Shown: positions 1 through 6,969 of the stretch, piece by piece
Numbering within the stretch: position 1 is the first letter of the stretch
Layout: each line of letters starts with the position of its first letter
From: JBBTXG01 sp038062375
GTDB taxonomy: Bacteria; Patescibacteriota; Minisyncoccia; Minisyncoccales; UBA10102
DNA: 64,000 nt
Direction: 5' to 3'
NCBI GenBank assembly: GCA_038062375.1
Contig: JBBTXG010000005.1
Location: 1-64,000, forward strand
Program-made: the position numbers and the translations under genes
The notes under the pieces: model-generated
Databases searched by the model: none
What the model saw: the letters and a program-made list of their open reading frames with translations, nothing else
What the model was told of the DNA's origin: nothing

Positions 1-2
1 GC

Positions 3-389
3 CTATTACTTTTCTGGAAACCTCCAAGAGAATCTCTTCCTAAAATTTCCATTGACCAAGAAAAAATCCGCACGGTGCTCATGGGTATATTAGATAATGC
101 GATTCGATACACAAAAAAGGGGAATATTGTCGTTACAATTTCTGCACAACCGAAAAGCGTTATTATTTCAGTCAAAGACACCGGCAAAGGACTGACAAAA
201 GAAGAAGTCAACGATGTGTTTACAAGCTTCAAACGCGGGAAGGCCGCCCAAGCTCTATGGACCGAGGGTGTGGGTCTTTCCCTCTATATTGCCAAACAGT
301 TCGTAGAAACTCACCGCGGCAAGATTTGGGCTGAATCTCCCGGGCCAGAGCAAGGAAGCACGTTCTTCATCGAATTACCTCCCCAATAG
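3..389 (+). CDS. Sensor histidine kinase, C-terminal ATPase part (5' truncated by window edge)
   Basis: The frame is open from base 3, so the gene begins upstream of the window. The visible 128 residues are the HATPase_c domain: an N-box (LDNAIRY), a G1-like DTGKGL, and a G2-like GVGLSLYIAKQF near the end, closing with GSTFFIELPPQ. The protein would phosphorylate a response regulator. No partner is adjacent; the nearest regulator is the orphan one at 11915. The last 100 bases of this gene are the parent-like copy of the kinase tails found again at 2214, 3428, 6612 and 8392. The domain call is strong; the input signal is not visible. Confidence 0.9.
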   Translation, partial: LLLFWKPPRESLPKISIDQEKIRTVLMGILDNAIRYTKKGNIVVTISAQPKSVIISVKDTGKGLTKEEVNDVFTSFKRGKAAQALWTEGVGLSLYIAKQFVETHRGKIWAESPGPEQGSTFFIELPPQ

Positions 390-395
390 CAAAAC

Positions 396-416
396 AAAGG
401 AGAACAGTTCTCCTTT
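396..416 (+). terminator. Terminator after the kinase gene
   Basis: A perfect 9-bp stem AAAGGAGAA/TTCTCCTTT with a 3-nt loop starts 6 nt after the kinase stop and is followed by a T-rich stretch. Related GAGAA/TTCTC hairpins follow the kinase tails at 3536, 6743 and 8505. Confidence 0.75.
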
Positions 417-465
417 ATCTCAATTGTTTTTATCTTTCAACAAAGAGATTGCCTTATTTTTTGCA

Positions 466-520
466 TTTTGCATAACTTTTGTCGGTAGGTATTGACATAT
501 AGCTTGGCAAAAGATATCTT
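466..520 (+). promoter_or_regulatory. Cassette promoter 1 (degenerate box plus sigma70-like promoter)
   Basis: TTGACA at 492-497 and TATCTT at 515-520 are 17 nt apart. Exactly 25 nt upstream of the -35 lies TTTGCATAACTTTTG (from 467), a degenerate version of the TGTGGATAACTTTTG box seen at 3606, 6813 and 9077. It drives the secreted-protein gene at 618. Confidence 0.75.
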
Positions 521-540
521 GAAGATAGATCTTAATACAA

Positions 541-560
541 GGAGGTTCGAAATGCTATAG
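541..560 (+). promoter_or_regulatory. Leader with two-codon mini-ORF (ATG CTA TAG)
   Basis: A strong GGAGG (541-545) is followed 6 nt later by ATG CTA TAG (552-560). The real gene has its own Shine-Dalgarno and starts 57 nt downstream. The same layout recurs at 6884 and 9146 with different middle codons, so this is a conserved leader, not a misplaced start. Confidence 0.6.
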
Positions 561-617
561 CGTAGGAAGCAGGAATTCATAAGATGTCCAGAAATTCAGA
601 GATTAGGAGAAGAGAAA

Positions 618-1040
618 GTGATTACCAGAAAGAAGGTTTTCGGATTACCCCTATGGATAATGATCGCGGTCTGCATAATAGTCACAGCCACGATTGCAGG
701 AAATTCTGCAACTGCGGCACCAGCCGAAGCAGCGGATCCTGGAAATCCAGCAAATATCTACATCAAAGATGTCATCGTGGCAAGCCAATCCGACCCGTTG
801 AACTTCAACTCCGGTGGGATGCGAATCCTGCTTACTTCTCAGGGGGATAGCGTCGGAATATGGTGGGATGGCGCCATGGCCTTGGCCTATTTCACTATCG
901 ATTCATGGCAGAGGCAAACTGGAAAATCCTGGCCTTACCAATGGCGGTCTCGCGAGAGTGTAGCCCGAGAGATCCAGTTTCACTGCTTGATATTCGACAC
1001 GACAACAAGAAGAACAACCATAAGTTTTAACGGGTGGTAG
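618..1040 (+). CDS. Small secreted protein of unknown function (cassette cargo 1)
   Basis: 140 residues starting at GTG 618, chosen because AGGAGAAG lies just upstream and because the N-terminus then matches the products at 6970 and 9233. Residues 1-35 are a signal peptide (basic ITRKKVFG start, hydrophobic core, cleavage near APAEAA). The mature part is about 105 residues with no recognised domain. It shares weak blocks with the 9233 product: a G-x-Q/R-I/L-x-LT stretch and an SV-x-REI-K/Q-F/W-H stretch. No catalytic pattern is evident. It is the only gene between the cassette promoter and the terminator at 1078. Confidence 0.7.
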   Translation: MITRKKVFGLPLWIMIAVCIIVTATIAGNSATAAPAEAADPGNPANIYIKDVIVASQSDPLNFNSGGMRILLTSQGDSVGIWWDGAMALAYFTIDSWQRQTGKSWPYQWRSRESVAREIQFHCLIFDTTTRRTTISFNGW

Positions 1041-1077
1041 TGGAGGTTAAAATCTCTCCAGAACCCTAACAGAATCC

Positions 1078-1107
1078 TAAGGAGCTATGCAATTGCATAG
1101 CTCCTTA
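1078..1107 (+). terminator. Perfect 30-bp palindromic terminator
   Basis: TAAGGAGCTATGCAA is followed immediately by its exact reverse complement and then by TTTAATTTA. It ends the 618 gene and sits between it and the convergent gene at 1135-1764. Confidence 0.8.
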
Positions 1108-1134
1108 TTTAATTTATCATCCTTACTTAATCAC

Positions 1135-1764
1135 TTAATCCTTCATAAAACTTAACGCTAATCGAAGATAACAAAAGTCTTGGTCGAGAGCCTTCTCGCA
1201 TAAAGAAGAGTCTTGCCAAACGAGCGCAGCATCCTCATAACACAACCTCCTCATTTTGTCTATCGGAACATCTAAGCCATTAGGTATCTTCTTACAAAAA
1301 TGAGGATTCTCTAAAAAGGACCTACATAAGTAATACCTCTCTTTTATTTGAATACCATCGGGAAGAGTGGAATACTCTTGGCACCAATTGGCACGACTAT
1401 GGTTTGCACCTTCGGCAAGAACTTTTATTGCTTCTTCGTAGTAATACCAAGGGAAATCCTCCTCTGGATAGTCCGCTGCCTTGGTTAATAAGACCAAACC
1501 ATCCTCAAAATTATTGTTTTCTGTGATAGTAAAGCAAATCCTCTGCAGCAGACTGTCCTCAATTTTCTCGCAGACGATAGAAGATTTCACTACCTCTCCT
1601 TTTTGATAAGCGGGAATAGGCCAGTGATAGTGAACAAACTCATCAAGCCCAAAGAAAAGATAGCTTAATAAAAAAATTATTACAGGAAAAAAAATAATGA
1701 TGCTTAGAACCTTAAGCCCTTGAGTTATCTGGACTGGTAGCGATTTAAATAAGAAGTTTTTCAT
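1135..1764 (-). CDS. Membrane-anchored cysteine-rich protein, unknown function
   Basis: 209 residues. A single transmembrane helix near residues 18-39 follows a short basic N-terminus, so the remaining 170 residues probably lie outside the membrane. That part holds about eight cysteines in spaced pairs (for example CEKIEDSLLQRIC and CKKIPNG...RRLC), a pattern that suggests short helical repeats held by disulfides. AAAGGT precedes the start. It is transcribed against the cassette genes on both sides. No family was recognised. Confidence 0.65.
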   Translation of the reverse strand: MKNFLFKSLPVQITQGLKVLSIIIFFPVIIFLLSYLFFGLDEFVHYHWPIPAYQKGEVVKSSIVCEKIEDSLLQRICFTITENNNFEDGLVLLTKAADYPEEDFPWYYYEEAIKVLAEGANHSRANWCQEYSTLPDGIQIKERYYLCRSFLENPHFCKKIPNGLDVPIDKMRRLCYEDAALVWQDSSLCEKALDQDFCYLRLALSFMKD

Positions 1765-1876
1765 AAGACCTTTACAAAATAAGTTCTTTAAACTCTTGGT
1801 TTTGAAGTTTTAACCAACGAGGTTATGAGAAACTTCATCGGGCTTCTTCCAGTGTAACACCTTGCGGGGACGATGG

Positions 1877-1963
1877 TTAAGCTCCCGCTCCGATGCCAAA
1901 CACGACCAGCACAATAAGGAGTGTCATAATCTTAAACTTTGTCGTGCGGACAAATTTCTTCAT
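1877..1963 (-). CDS. 28-residue hydrophobic peptide
   Basis: ATG at 1963 reads MKKFVRTTKFK, then the hydrophobic run IMTLLIVLVVFGIGAGA, then TAA. It looks like a lone signal peptide or membrane anchor. It may be a tiny membrane peptide or the 5' stump of a lost secreted-protein gene. The ribosome site is weak, so expression is uncertain. Confidence 0.35.
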   Translation of the reverse strand: MKKFVRTTKFKIMTLLIVLVVFGIGAGA

Positions 1964-2014
1964 GCTTCAAACATATAACCCTGATGGAGAATAGTCAATA
2001 ATTCAGCGCCGACT

Positions 2015-2051
2015 GCCGCCCTTCGTTCGCCAGCTTGCGGATCCGGGCGGC
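2015..2051. repeat. Dispersed palindromic element
   Basis: GCCGCCC (2015-2021) pairs with GGGCGGC (2045-2051) around a GC-rich core containing GCCAGCTTGCGGATCC. It is GC-rich against AT-rich surroundings, like the palindromes at 25306, 30443, 35318, 36853 and 48148. The wider stretch 1964-2161 holds no gene that I can support. Confidence 0.5.
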
Positions 2052-2161
2052 TTTCGTTTGCCTGTTTTATTTTCCCTGTTTTTACCTTCCATTGATAGGA
2101 AAATCTGACCTCGCCTTCCATATGAAGGGGCTGAGCGAATCTGGAGCAGCTTTAAAGTGAT

Positions 2162-2210
2162 TTAGCTTGCTTTCTCCCACAGGGAGCGGAAGAAGGATTT
2201 GAGGAGTTCG
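2162..2210 (-). pseudogene. 3' fragment of a TrmB-family regulator gene
   Basis: The minus strand reads [15 protein letters not shown] then stop. This matches the C-terminus of the intact regulator at 11087-11812 (ELLKSLFRALWEQLP). Only the last 15 or so codons survive. It ends where the kinase-tail fragment at 2214 begins on the other strand, which marks a rearrangement junction. Confidence 0.6.
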
Positions 2211-2213
2211 AAC

Positions 2214-2315
2214 ACCGTTATCGCCAAACAACTCGTGGAAGCCCACGGAGGAAGAATTTGGGCAGAGAGCGAAGGCAAGGGGAGTACGTTTTATGTGGAA
2301 CTGCCCCAGTCTTAA
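2214..2315 (+). pseudogene. Histidine kinase 3' tail fragment
   Basis: Reads [19 protein letters not shown], then a [13 protein letters not shown] ending at TAA. This is the terminal G2/F-box part of a HATPase domain without the rest of the gene. It lies next to the reversed regulator fragment at 2162. See also 3428, 6612 and 8392. Confidence 0.75.
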
Positions 2316-2331
2316 CCATCAAAAACCTCCC

Positions 2332-2361
2332 TTGACACATATAAACGCAAAAGAGTACGAT
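2332..2361 (+). promoter_or_regulatory. Promoter of the 2391 gene fragment
   Basis: TTGACA (2332-2337) and TACGAT (2356-2361) are separated by 18 nt, about 30 nt before the ATG at 2391. Confidence 0.5.
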
Positions 2362-2390
2362 GAACCGATACAATTCATTTTTTGTAGCTT

Positions 2391-2769
2391 ATGCTAAAAA
2401 AACTGAAACGTATAGAAGTTGAGGAGAGACTCAAAACTATGGGGTTAGAAGTTTTTACTCCCCAAGAATTCCGGGATGTGTTTGGCGTATCTCAAAATAC
2501 CGCTCTACTTCTGCTACATGCGCCGGGATCTAGGTTTCCAAATACTGGAATATCTCGGGAAACCAGAAACACTAAAGCAAAAGATGCAAGAAACGCTTGG
2601 GGTCGTAGACGTTGAACGTTTACTTGCAACGGCCCCACTACGTCTGACCGTGACACCATTTTGCAATTTTAACTGCCGGGCCCCCGGTGCCCAAGAAGGA
2701 TGGTGCATGGAAGAACCTGGCGTATTCATGTACCCAAAGATCCGCACCTCCCTATTCAAGAGGGAATAA
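2391..2769 (+). pseudogene. Chimeric gene remnant: AbiEi-like N-terminus joined to a radical-SAM-like fragment
   Basis: The first frame (from ATG 2391) gives about 42 residues ending FTPQEFRDVFGVSQNTALLLL, which resembles the winged-helix N-terminus of AbiEi-type antitoxins or transcription regulators. From about 2520 the coding signal moves to another frame. That frame reads about 60 residues with LRLTVTPFCNFNCR, which resembles the entry strand and CxxxC of a radical SAM enzyme, though the third cysteine of CxxxCxxC is missing. It stops at 2769. Both halves are truncated, so I read this as two decayed genes joined by deletion. The radical SAM assignment is tentative. Confidence 0.5.
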
Positions 2770-2776
2770 TGATCTG

Positions 2777-2811
2777 AACGCCGCGTGCGATTTACCGGCT
2801 CACGCGGCGTT
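2777..2811 (+). terminator. Terminator
   Basis: AACGCCGCGTG (2777-2787) pairs with CACGCGGCGTT (2801-2811), followed by TTTTC. It ends the remnant at 2391 and overlaps the last bases of the convergent CYTH gene. Confidence 0.85.
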
Positions 2812-3378
2812 TTTCTTTGGCGAATTCGTAAAGGTAATCTCTGGAAGAGAAACAATTGTTGCTGCGGGTATGCCAAGTTCTTTCTCGTATATCATATCAA
2901 TGCTTCCGAAAACCGCTTTTTCGAAATCAAAACCCAATTCATTGGATATCTCTCGCACTATTTTCTCATTTGCGCCCTCAATCTCTACAAATGGGTTTAA
3001 TCCAGGCCACGTATCAATAGTTACTTCTATCCCATCACGCATCCAGACCTCACGCATATTTTCTTGAAATGCTTTTACTGGAATATCACATGCTTCAAAA
3101 AAGGATGTGGCAGTATTAAAATCATTCACTATAAGTTCAGTCTCGTAAGTATCGTTAATACCGGATCCACGAATTTCTTTAACCGTCATCGTTACCTTAT
3201 CAGATTCTTGTCGAACTCGCCCCCATTTATTGCGATCTGGTGCAATGCGAGAAAAATCAAAAGTTTTCCTCCGCATTATATACTCTGGATTTTTCAGCAC
3301 AAACCCCTCCTTTCTAAGTTTGACGCGAGTAGATTCCTTATTGATACCGAGGAATTTTGCTTCAATTTCATTTCTCAT
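2800..3378 (-). CDS. CYTH-domain protein (class IV adenylate cyclase / triphosphatase-like)
   Basis: 192 residues, about the size of a single CYTH domain. The N-terminus carries the E-x-E-x-K signature (EIEAKF, residues 4-9). Alternating basic and acidic strands follow (RRKTFDF, WGRVRQE, TMTVKE, YETELIV, EVTIDTWP, PFVEIEG), as expected for the triphosphate-binding tunnel. Members hydrolyse triphosphates or make cAMP; the sequence alone does not decide which. It stands alone between two convergent or divergent accessory units. Confidence 0.85.
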   Translation of the reverse strand: MRNEIEAKFLGINKESTRVKLRKEGFVLKNPEYIMRRKTFDFSRIAPDRNKWGRVRQESDKVTMTVKEIRGSGINDTYETELIVNDFNTATSFFEACDIPVKAFQENMREVWMRDGIEVTIDTWPGLNPFVEIEGANEKIVREISNELGFDFEKAVFGSIDMIYEKELGIPAATIVSLPEITFTNSPKKNAA

Positions 3379-3427
3379 AATTGCATTGTAGCAAGTTTTA
3401 TATTTTCTTTGGAGACCTCTACACCTT

Positions 3428-3525
3428 AAACAATTCGTGGAAGCTCACGGAGGAAGAATTTGGGCAGAGAATCTCCGGGCCCGGAAAAGGGCAGCACGTT
3501 TTTCGTAGAACTGCCTATAGAGTAG
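3428..3525 (+). pseudogene. Histidine kinase 3' tail fragment (frameshifted)
   Basis: Starts [14 protein letters not shown]. Two extra bases relative to the copy at 6612 then shift the frame, and ESPGPEKGSTFFVELPIE continues in the next frame to TAG. From here to about 3620 the sequence is nearly identical to 6638-6830, including the non-coding part. Confidence 0.8.
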
Positions 3526-3535
3526 AGTAATAACA

Positions 3536-3599
3536 GAGAATAGTTCTCCTTTTTAGTATAAAGTGTTACGCACTATCAACAGAGATAGTGCTTTATTTT
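3536..3599 (+). terminator. Two tandem terminators
   Basis: GAGAA/TTCTC (3536-3548) is followed by CTTTTT. A second hairpin, GCACTATC/GATAGTGC (3570-3577 with 3584-3591), is followed by TTTATTTT. Both recur at 6743-6806. Confidence 0.8.
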
Positions 3600-3605
3600 G
3601 CCTTG

Positions 3606-3660
3606 TGTGGATAACTTTTGCCTACTTCTATTGACACTATACTTCGCCTTGCAATATACT
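3606..3660 (+). promoter_or_regulatory. Cassette promoter 2 with TGTGGATAA box
   Basis: TGTGGATAACTTTTG starts at 3606. TTGACA is at 3631-3636 and TATACT at 3655-3660 (18-nt spacer). The box is the reverse complement of the DnaA-box consensus TTATCCACA and lies exactly 25 nt before the -35. Confidence 0.8.
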
Positions 3661-3684
3661 GAAATTAGGGAACGTTGAAACTCT

Positions 3685-4065
3685 ATGAATAAATATCTTA
3701 TCGTCATTGGTATTTTAGGCATAGGGGTGGTTATAGTTTTTCTTGTTCTGGGGAACCATTCGTTTTTTGATACGGAATACTTGTTCGGATGGGGTAGCTT
3801 CAAACCTTTCCCAGAAGAGATAAGACAAAAACATGTCACTACGATAGAAAAAGTGGATGCGCTCATTGTAGAGGAAAACGGTGCTGCTGAGGTTACTTCA
3901 CGCTCAGAAAAATTTAATTTGGAGAACTACTTAGGGATAATTAAAGTCGGGGTTCTCCCGGACTTAAATAAAAAAAACCCAAATGACCCATTTATGCAAG
4001 ACGTGGAATTACTTGTTGAAGATATAAGAAAGTATATTAAAGACAAAGGTCGGAAAAATTATTAA
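3685..4065 (+). CDS. Membrane-anchored paralogue of the N-terminal domain of the 4085 protein
   Basis: 126 residues with an N-terminal membrane anchor (residues 4-24) and a soluble domain of about 100 residues. The soluble domain aligns with residues 65-140 of the next protein: both have QKH-x-x-TI-x-K-x-D, then S-x-x-x-x-F-N/D-L-x-x-Y, then G-V/I-LP, NDPF and DI-x-KY. The downstream gene adds an enzymatic domain that this one lacks. The genes are 19 nt apart and co-transcribed. A membrane-bound copy of an enzyme's N-domain could tether, chaperone or inhibit it; that role is inference. This cassette has no mini-ORF. Confidence 0.75.
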   Translation: MNKYLIVIGILGIGVVIVFLVLGNHSFFDTEYLFGWGSFKPFPEEIRQKHVTTIEKVDALIVEENGAAEVTSRSEKFNLENYLGIIKVGVLPDLNKKNPNDPFMQDVELLVEDIRKYIKDKGRKNY

Positions 4066-4084
4066 TTAATAACTGATAAAAATT

Positions 4085-5125
4085 ATGATTACAAACCGTA
4101 TAAAATTCATAACGCAACACGCAAAGAAAACAACAGTTCTTGCGTTAGCTTTGGCGATGGCATTCGCGTTGTCCGCAGTAGTTTCAGCGCAAGATACTCA
4201 ATTCAAACTTGCGCCAAGGGAACAACTTGCAAAATTCCACGAAGCGCAGTTCGAACGCTTTTATGATCGTGTTCCTGCTGATGTTTTGCAAAAACATGGC
4301 GCGACAATTGCCAAGATAGACAAGAAAATCAAGGATGAAAAACTTGCGGGAGCAATCACATCGCAGGCTTCGCAATTTGACCTTAGTTATTATGCGGATA
4401 CCATAATGATTGGCATTCTCCCCTACATTGACAACAACGATCCCTTTAGCAAAGAACTTCAGGAATTAGCAAATGATATTGCTAAGTACACTATCGACTA
4501 CAAGCGCTTGAAAGAATTTAACAAGGCGCATTTTGGGGACACGATGCCAGCCCCGACCATACAGGGAGAAAGCAAGGAAAGAGATATGGCAAGGATATCC
4601 CTTAACGGAAGCGGATATAATACTGTCAATGCCGTTAACTATGCCCGCGCATGGACACAGAATGGTACCGTCACACGAAATCCACAGTATAGTTTCTATA
4701 ACGGAAAGAACGATTGTACTAATTTTGTTTCCCAAGTTCTCAAGGCGGGGGGACTATCGTATGTTCGAATTGATCACTTTGGGTGGGACCATGATGACCC
4801 AGACAACTGGTATTATGCAAATAGTTATTTGAATCCTCCGAGTTGGACGTGGGGTGGAGCGCATAATCAGTATTGGCATCTCAAAAACTGGAGTTCTAAT
4901 GTAAGAAGGGTGTACTCTACGGGCGATCTACGGGTAGGAGACGTGGTGATGTGGGATATATTCCCAAATGATGGAACCTTTCATATCGGCCACAACACGG
5001 TAGTGACCAAAATTCAGAGTGGAATTATCTATGTAACATATCACTCAAACGACCGAGAGGATGAGCCAATCTCTACGTTGTTTAATAAGGGATACCTTGC
5101 GTATGGGTGGGCAATCAACCACTAA
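4085..5125 (+). CDS. Secreted protein with C-terminal amidase-6-like cysteine hydrolase domain
   Basis: 346 residues. Residues 1-35 are a signal peptide (VVSAQ cleavage). Residues 40-145 form the domain shared with the 3685 product. Residues 180-346 match the putative amidase-6 family: VNAVNYARAW, then NDCTNFVSQVLKAGG with Cys211 as likely nucleophile, a W-rich middle, and GTFHIGHN carrying the likely His. Related domains act on peptide bonds, often in peptidoglycan. The enzyme at 6970 has the same domain without the N-terminal module. Confidence 0.85.
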   Translation: MITNRIKFITQHAKKTTVLALALAMAFALSAVVSAQDTQFKLAPREQLAKFHEAQFERFYDRVPADVLQKHGATIAKIDKKIKDEKLAGAITSQASQFDLSYYADTIMIGILPYIDNNDPFSKELQELANDIAKYTIDYKRLKEFNKAHFGDTMPAPTIQGESKERDMARISLNGSGYNTVNAVNYARAWTQNGTVTRNPQYSFYNGKNDCTNFVSQVLKAGGLSYVRIDHFGWDHDDPDNWYYANSYLNPPSWTWGGAHNQYWHLKNWSSNVRRVYSTGDLRVGDVVMWDIFPNDGTFHIGHNTVVTKIQSGIIYVTYHSNDREDEPISTLFNKGYLAYGWAINH

Positions 5126-5148
5126 TAAAAGTCCGGCGTCTATTATCG

Positions 5149-5174
5149 AAAAGGGGAAGGTACCTTCCCCTTTT
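5149..5174 (+). terminator. Perfect 26-bp palindromic terminator
   Basis: AAAAGGGGAAGGT is followed directly by its reverse complement and a CTCTTT tail. It lies 12 nt before the start of the protease gene at 5186, so that gene depends on read-through or on a promoter I cannot see. Confidence 0.8.
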
Positions 5175-5185
5175 CTCTTTCTATC

Positions 5186-6508
5186 ATGTTTCAATTCCGA
5201 TTTTATTGGATTGTTCTTGCAGGGCTACTCGTTGCGGGTGCACTGATTATTCATTTTGTATATTATTCACAGCAAAAAATCGTGATCGCGGTGGTAGATA
5301 CAGGCCTCGATCTCAAGCAATTAAAATTTCGGTTCTCCACGACTCAAGGATTTAATGTTCTTGATCCTGAAAAATCTCCGCAAGACGACAATGGACATGG
5401 AACACAGATTACATCTACTATCCTTTTCCTTGAGCCGCGCGTTAAAGTCATGCCCATAAAAGCCATACCGAAATCAGGGGTAGCAACGAAGCAGCAACTA
5501 GCCCAAGGTATTATTGCCGCCGTAGACCGAGGGGCGAAAATTATAAACATTTCAGCTGGCGTTGCCTCCCCAAGTTCCGATTTGGAAAACGCAGTCAGGT
5601 ATGCAGAAGAAAATGAAGTACTTGTCGTGGCTGCTGTAGGGAGCAGTGGCAACGACATTGAATATCCAGCAGCTTATCCCGTTGTCGTGGCGGTTGGGGG
5701 AATTGATGAGAACGGCACAAGACTTCCTAACTCTAATGTAGGACCTGAGTTGGACGTAATGGCTTTAGGAGAATATACGACCATAGGACTCCGCGGAGAG
5801 TGTCGGACTGGTGCAGGGACCTCACTTGCTACCCCTCTTGTGTCGATTTATGCCGCAAGGATATTCCTCGATAATCCTAATCTAAAACCACAGGAAGTTA
5901 GAGATATACTTATAAGTTCGGCTCTTGATATTGAAGAAGATGAGGCTACCGGATATGGAGTATTAAAATATGAAGGAGTTACCCCCAAACTTTGCGAATA
6001 CCGAACGAATCTTTCAAAGAAGGAACAAGCAAGGATTGTTGAAGAGAAACGAAAGGGACATGAAGAGCACCTTCGTGAGGTAGAGGAGTGGAAGAGACAA
6101 GGATTGCTTGAGCCGAAAAAGCTTCCACCATCAGACCTCGGGATCAAAACATTAGATCCTGTACTTCATTGGTCGGTTTTTCGGCAGAATAACGTCTGGC
6201 AAGGCTACCTAGATGAGAATAGTCTTGATAGTCTAATAATTGTGGCTGCCGGGGGAAGTTATCCCGCTCCAAAACAAGGGATGGTTGTAGTTCTGGAAAA
6301 AAGCTTCGGCGGTCCTTCTAAAACTTATCCTACACCCACCGCGACAGGACCTGTAAAGATCGTCTCTGAAATGAATGGCGTGCTCACTCTCGAATCTCTT
6401 GCAGGAGAGTTTGAAGTGTACCATGAAGACACCGATATGAGAGAGAAAGTAAAAACTCTTGGGGGCAGTATATACCACTTCGATATAAGGACAAGAACGT
6501 TCCAATAA
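5186..6508 (+). CDS. Membrane-anchored subtilisin-like serine protease (S8)
   Basis: 440 residues. A transmembrane helix (about 7-27) anchors the N-terminus. The catalytic triad is visible: Asp38 in AVVDTGLD, His71 in NGHGTQ, Ser213 in GTSLATP. There is no clear propeptide. Residues 265-440 after the protease domain are a charged segment rich in KKEQ/EEHLRE followed by an unrecognised C-terminal domain. The active site should face outward. With the neighbouring amidases it makes a set of extracellular hydrolases. Confidence 0.88.
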   Translation: MFQFRFYWIVLAGLLVAGALIIHFVYYSQQKIVIAVVDTGLDLKQLKFRFSTTQGFNVLDPEKSPQDDNGHGTQITSTILFLEPRVKVMPIKAIPKSGVATKQQLAQGIIAAVDRGAKIINISAGVASPSSDLENAVRYAEENEVLVVAAVGSSGNDIEYPAAYPVVVAVGGIDENGTRLPNSNVGPELDVMALGEYTTIGLRGECRTGAGTSLATPLVSIYAARIFLDNPNLKPQEVRDILISSALDIEEDEATGYGVLKYEGVTPKLCEYRTNLSKKEQARIVEEKRKGHEEHLREVEEWKRQGLLEPKKLPPSDLGIKTLDPVLHWSVFRQNNVWQGYLDENSLDSLIIVAAGGSYPAPKQGMVVVLEKSFGGPSKTYPTPTATGPVKIVSEMNGVLTLESLAGEFEVYHEDTDMREKVKTLGGSIYHFDIRTRTFQ

Positions 6509-6538
6509 AACACGAGAGTATAAATGCTAAAGTAAACG

Positions 6539-6564
6539 ACGGCTGAGAAATTCTCAGCCGTTTT
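6539..6564 (+). terminator. Terminator after the protease gene
   Basis: ACGGCTGAGAA (6539-6549) pairs with TTCTCAGCCGT (6551-6561), followed by TTTTCC. Confidence 0.85.
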
Positions 6565-6611
6565 CCTAATAATATAACGACCGCAAAGCCCATTAACTTA
6601 TTTGTTCCCAT

Positions 6612-6732
6612 AGGGCGTGGACAAGACTTTGTGGCCAAGCAACTCGTGGAAGCCCACGGCGGAAGAATTTGGGCAGAATCTCCGGGCCCGGAGAAGGAGA
6701 GTATATTTTTCGTGGAACTGCCTATAGAGTAG
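6612..6732 (+). pseudogene. Histidine kinase 3' tail fragment
   Basis: Reads [20 protein letters not shown], then AESPGPEKESIFFVELPIE and TAG. Only the last 40 or so codons of a HATPase domain are present, with a degraded G2 box. The copy is over 90% identical to 3433-3620 through the stop and into the intergenic DNA, so the two arose by recent duplication. Confidence 0.8.
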
Positions 6733-6742
6733 AGTAATAACA

Positions 6743-6806
6743 GAGAGTAGTTCTCCTTTTTAGTACAAAGTGTTACGCACTATCAACAGAGACAGTGCTT
6801 TATTTT
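6743..6806 (+). terminator. Two tandem terminators
   Basis: The first has GAGAG/TTCTC followed by CTTTTT. The second is GCACTATC/GACAGTGC (6777-6784 with 6791-6798), followed by TTTATTTT. They are the counterparts of 3536-3599. Confidence 0.75.
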
Positions 6807-6812
6807 GCCTTG

Positions 6813-6865
6813 TGTGGATAACTTTTGTCGTAAACTATTGACATTGTATATTGCCTTGCTATTCT
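6813..6865 (+). promoter_or_regulatory. Cassette promoter 3 with TGTGGATAA box
   Basis: TGTGGATAACTTTTG starts at 6813. TTGACA lies at 6838-6843, again 25 nt after the box start, and TATTCT at 6860-6865 (16-nt spacer). Confidence 0.8.
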
Positions 6866-6883
6866 GGAAGTAGAACCTAATAC

Positions 6884-6905
6884 GGAGGTGAATGCCATGA
6901 CGTAG
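6884..6905 (+). promoter_or_regulatory. Leader with two-codon mini-ORF (ATG ACG TAG)
   Basis: GGAGGTG (6884-6890) is followed by ATG ACG TAG at 6897-6905. An overlapping ATG CCA TGA sits at 6892-6900. The true start, GTG 6970, has its own AGGAGG 64 nt further on. Confidence 0.6.
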
Positions 6906-6969
6906 GAAACAGAAGTCTATACAGGTTCCAGAGCTCGCAGAAATTTAGAAAAAGCAGGAGGAAAAGAAA

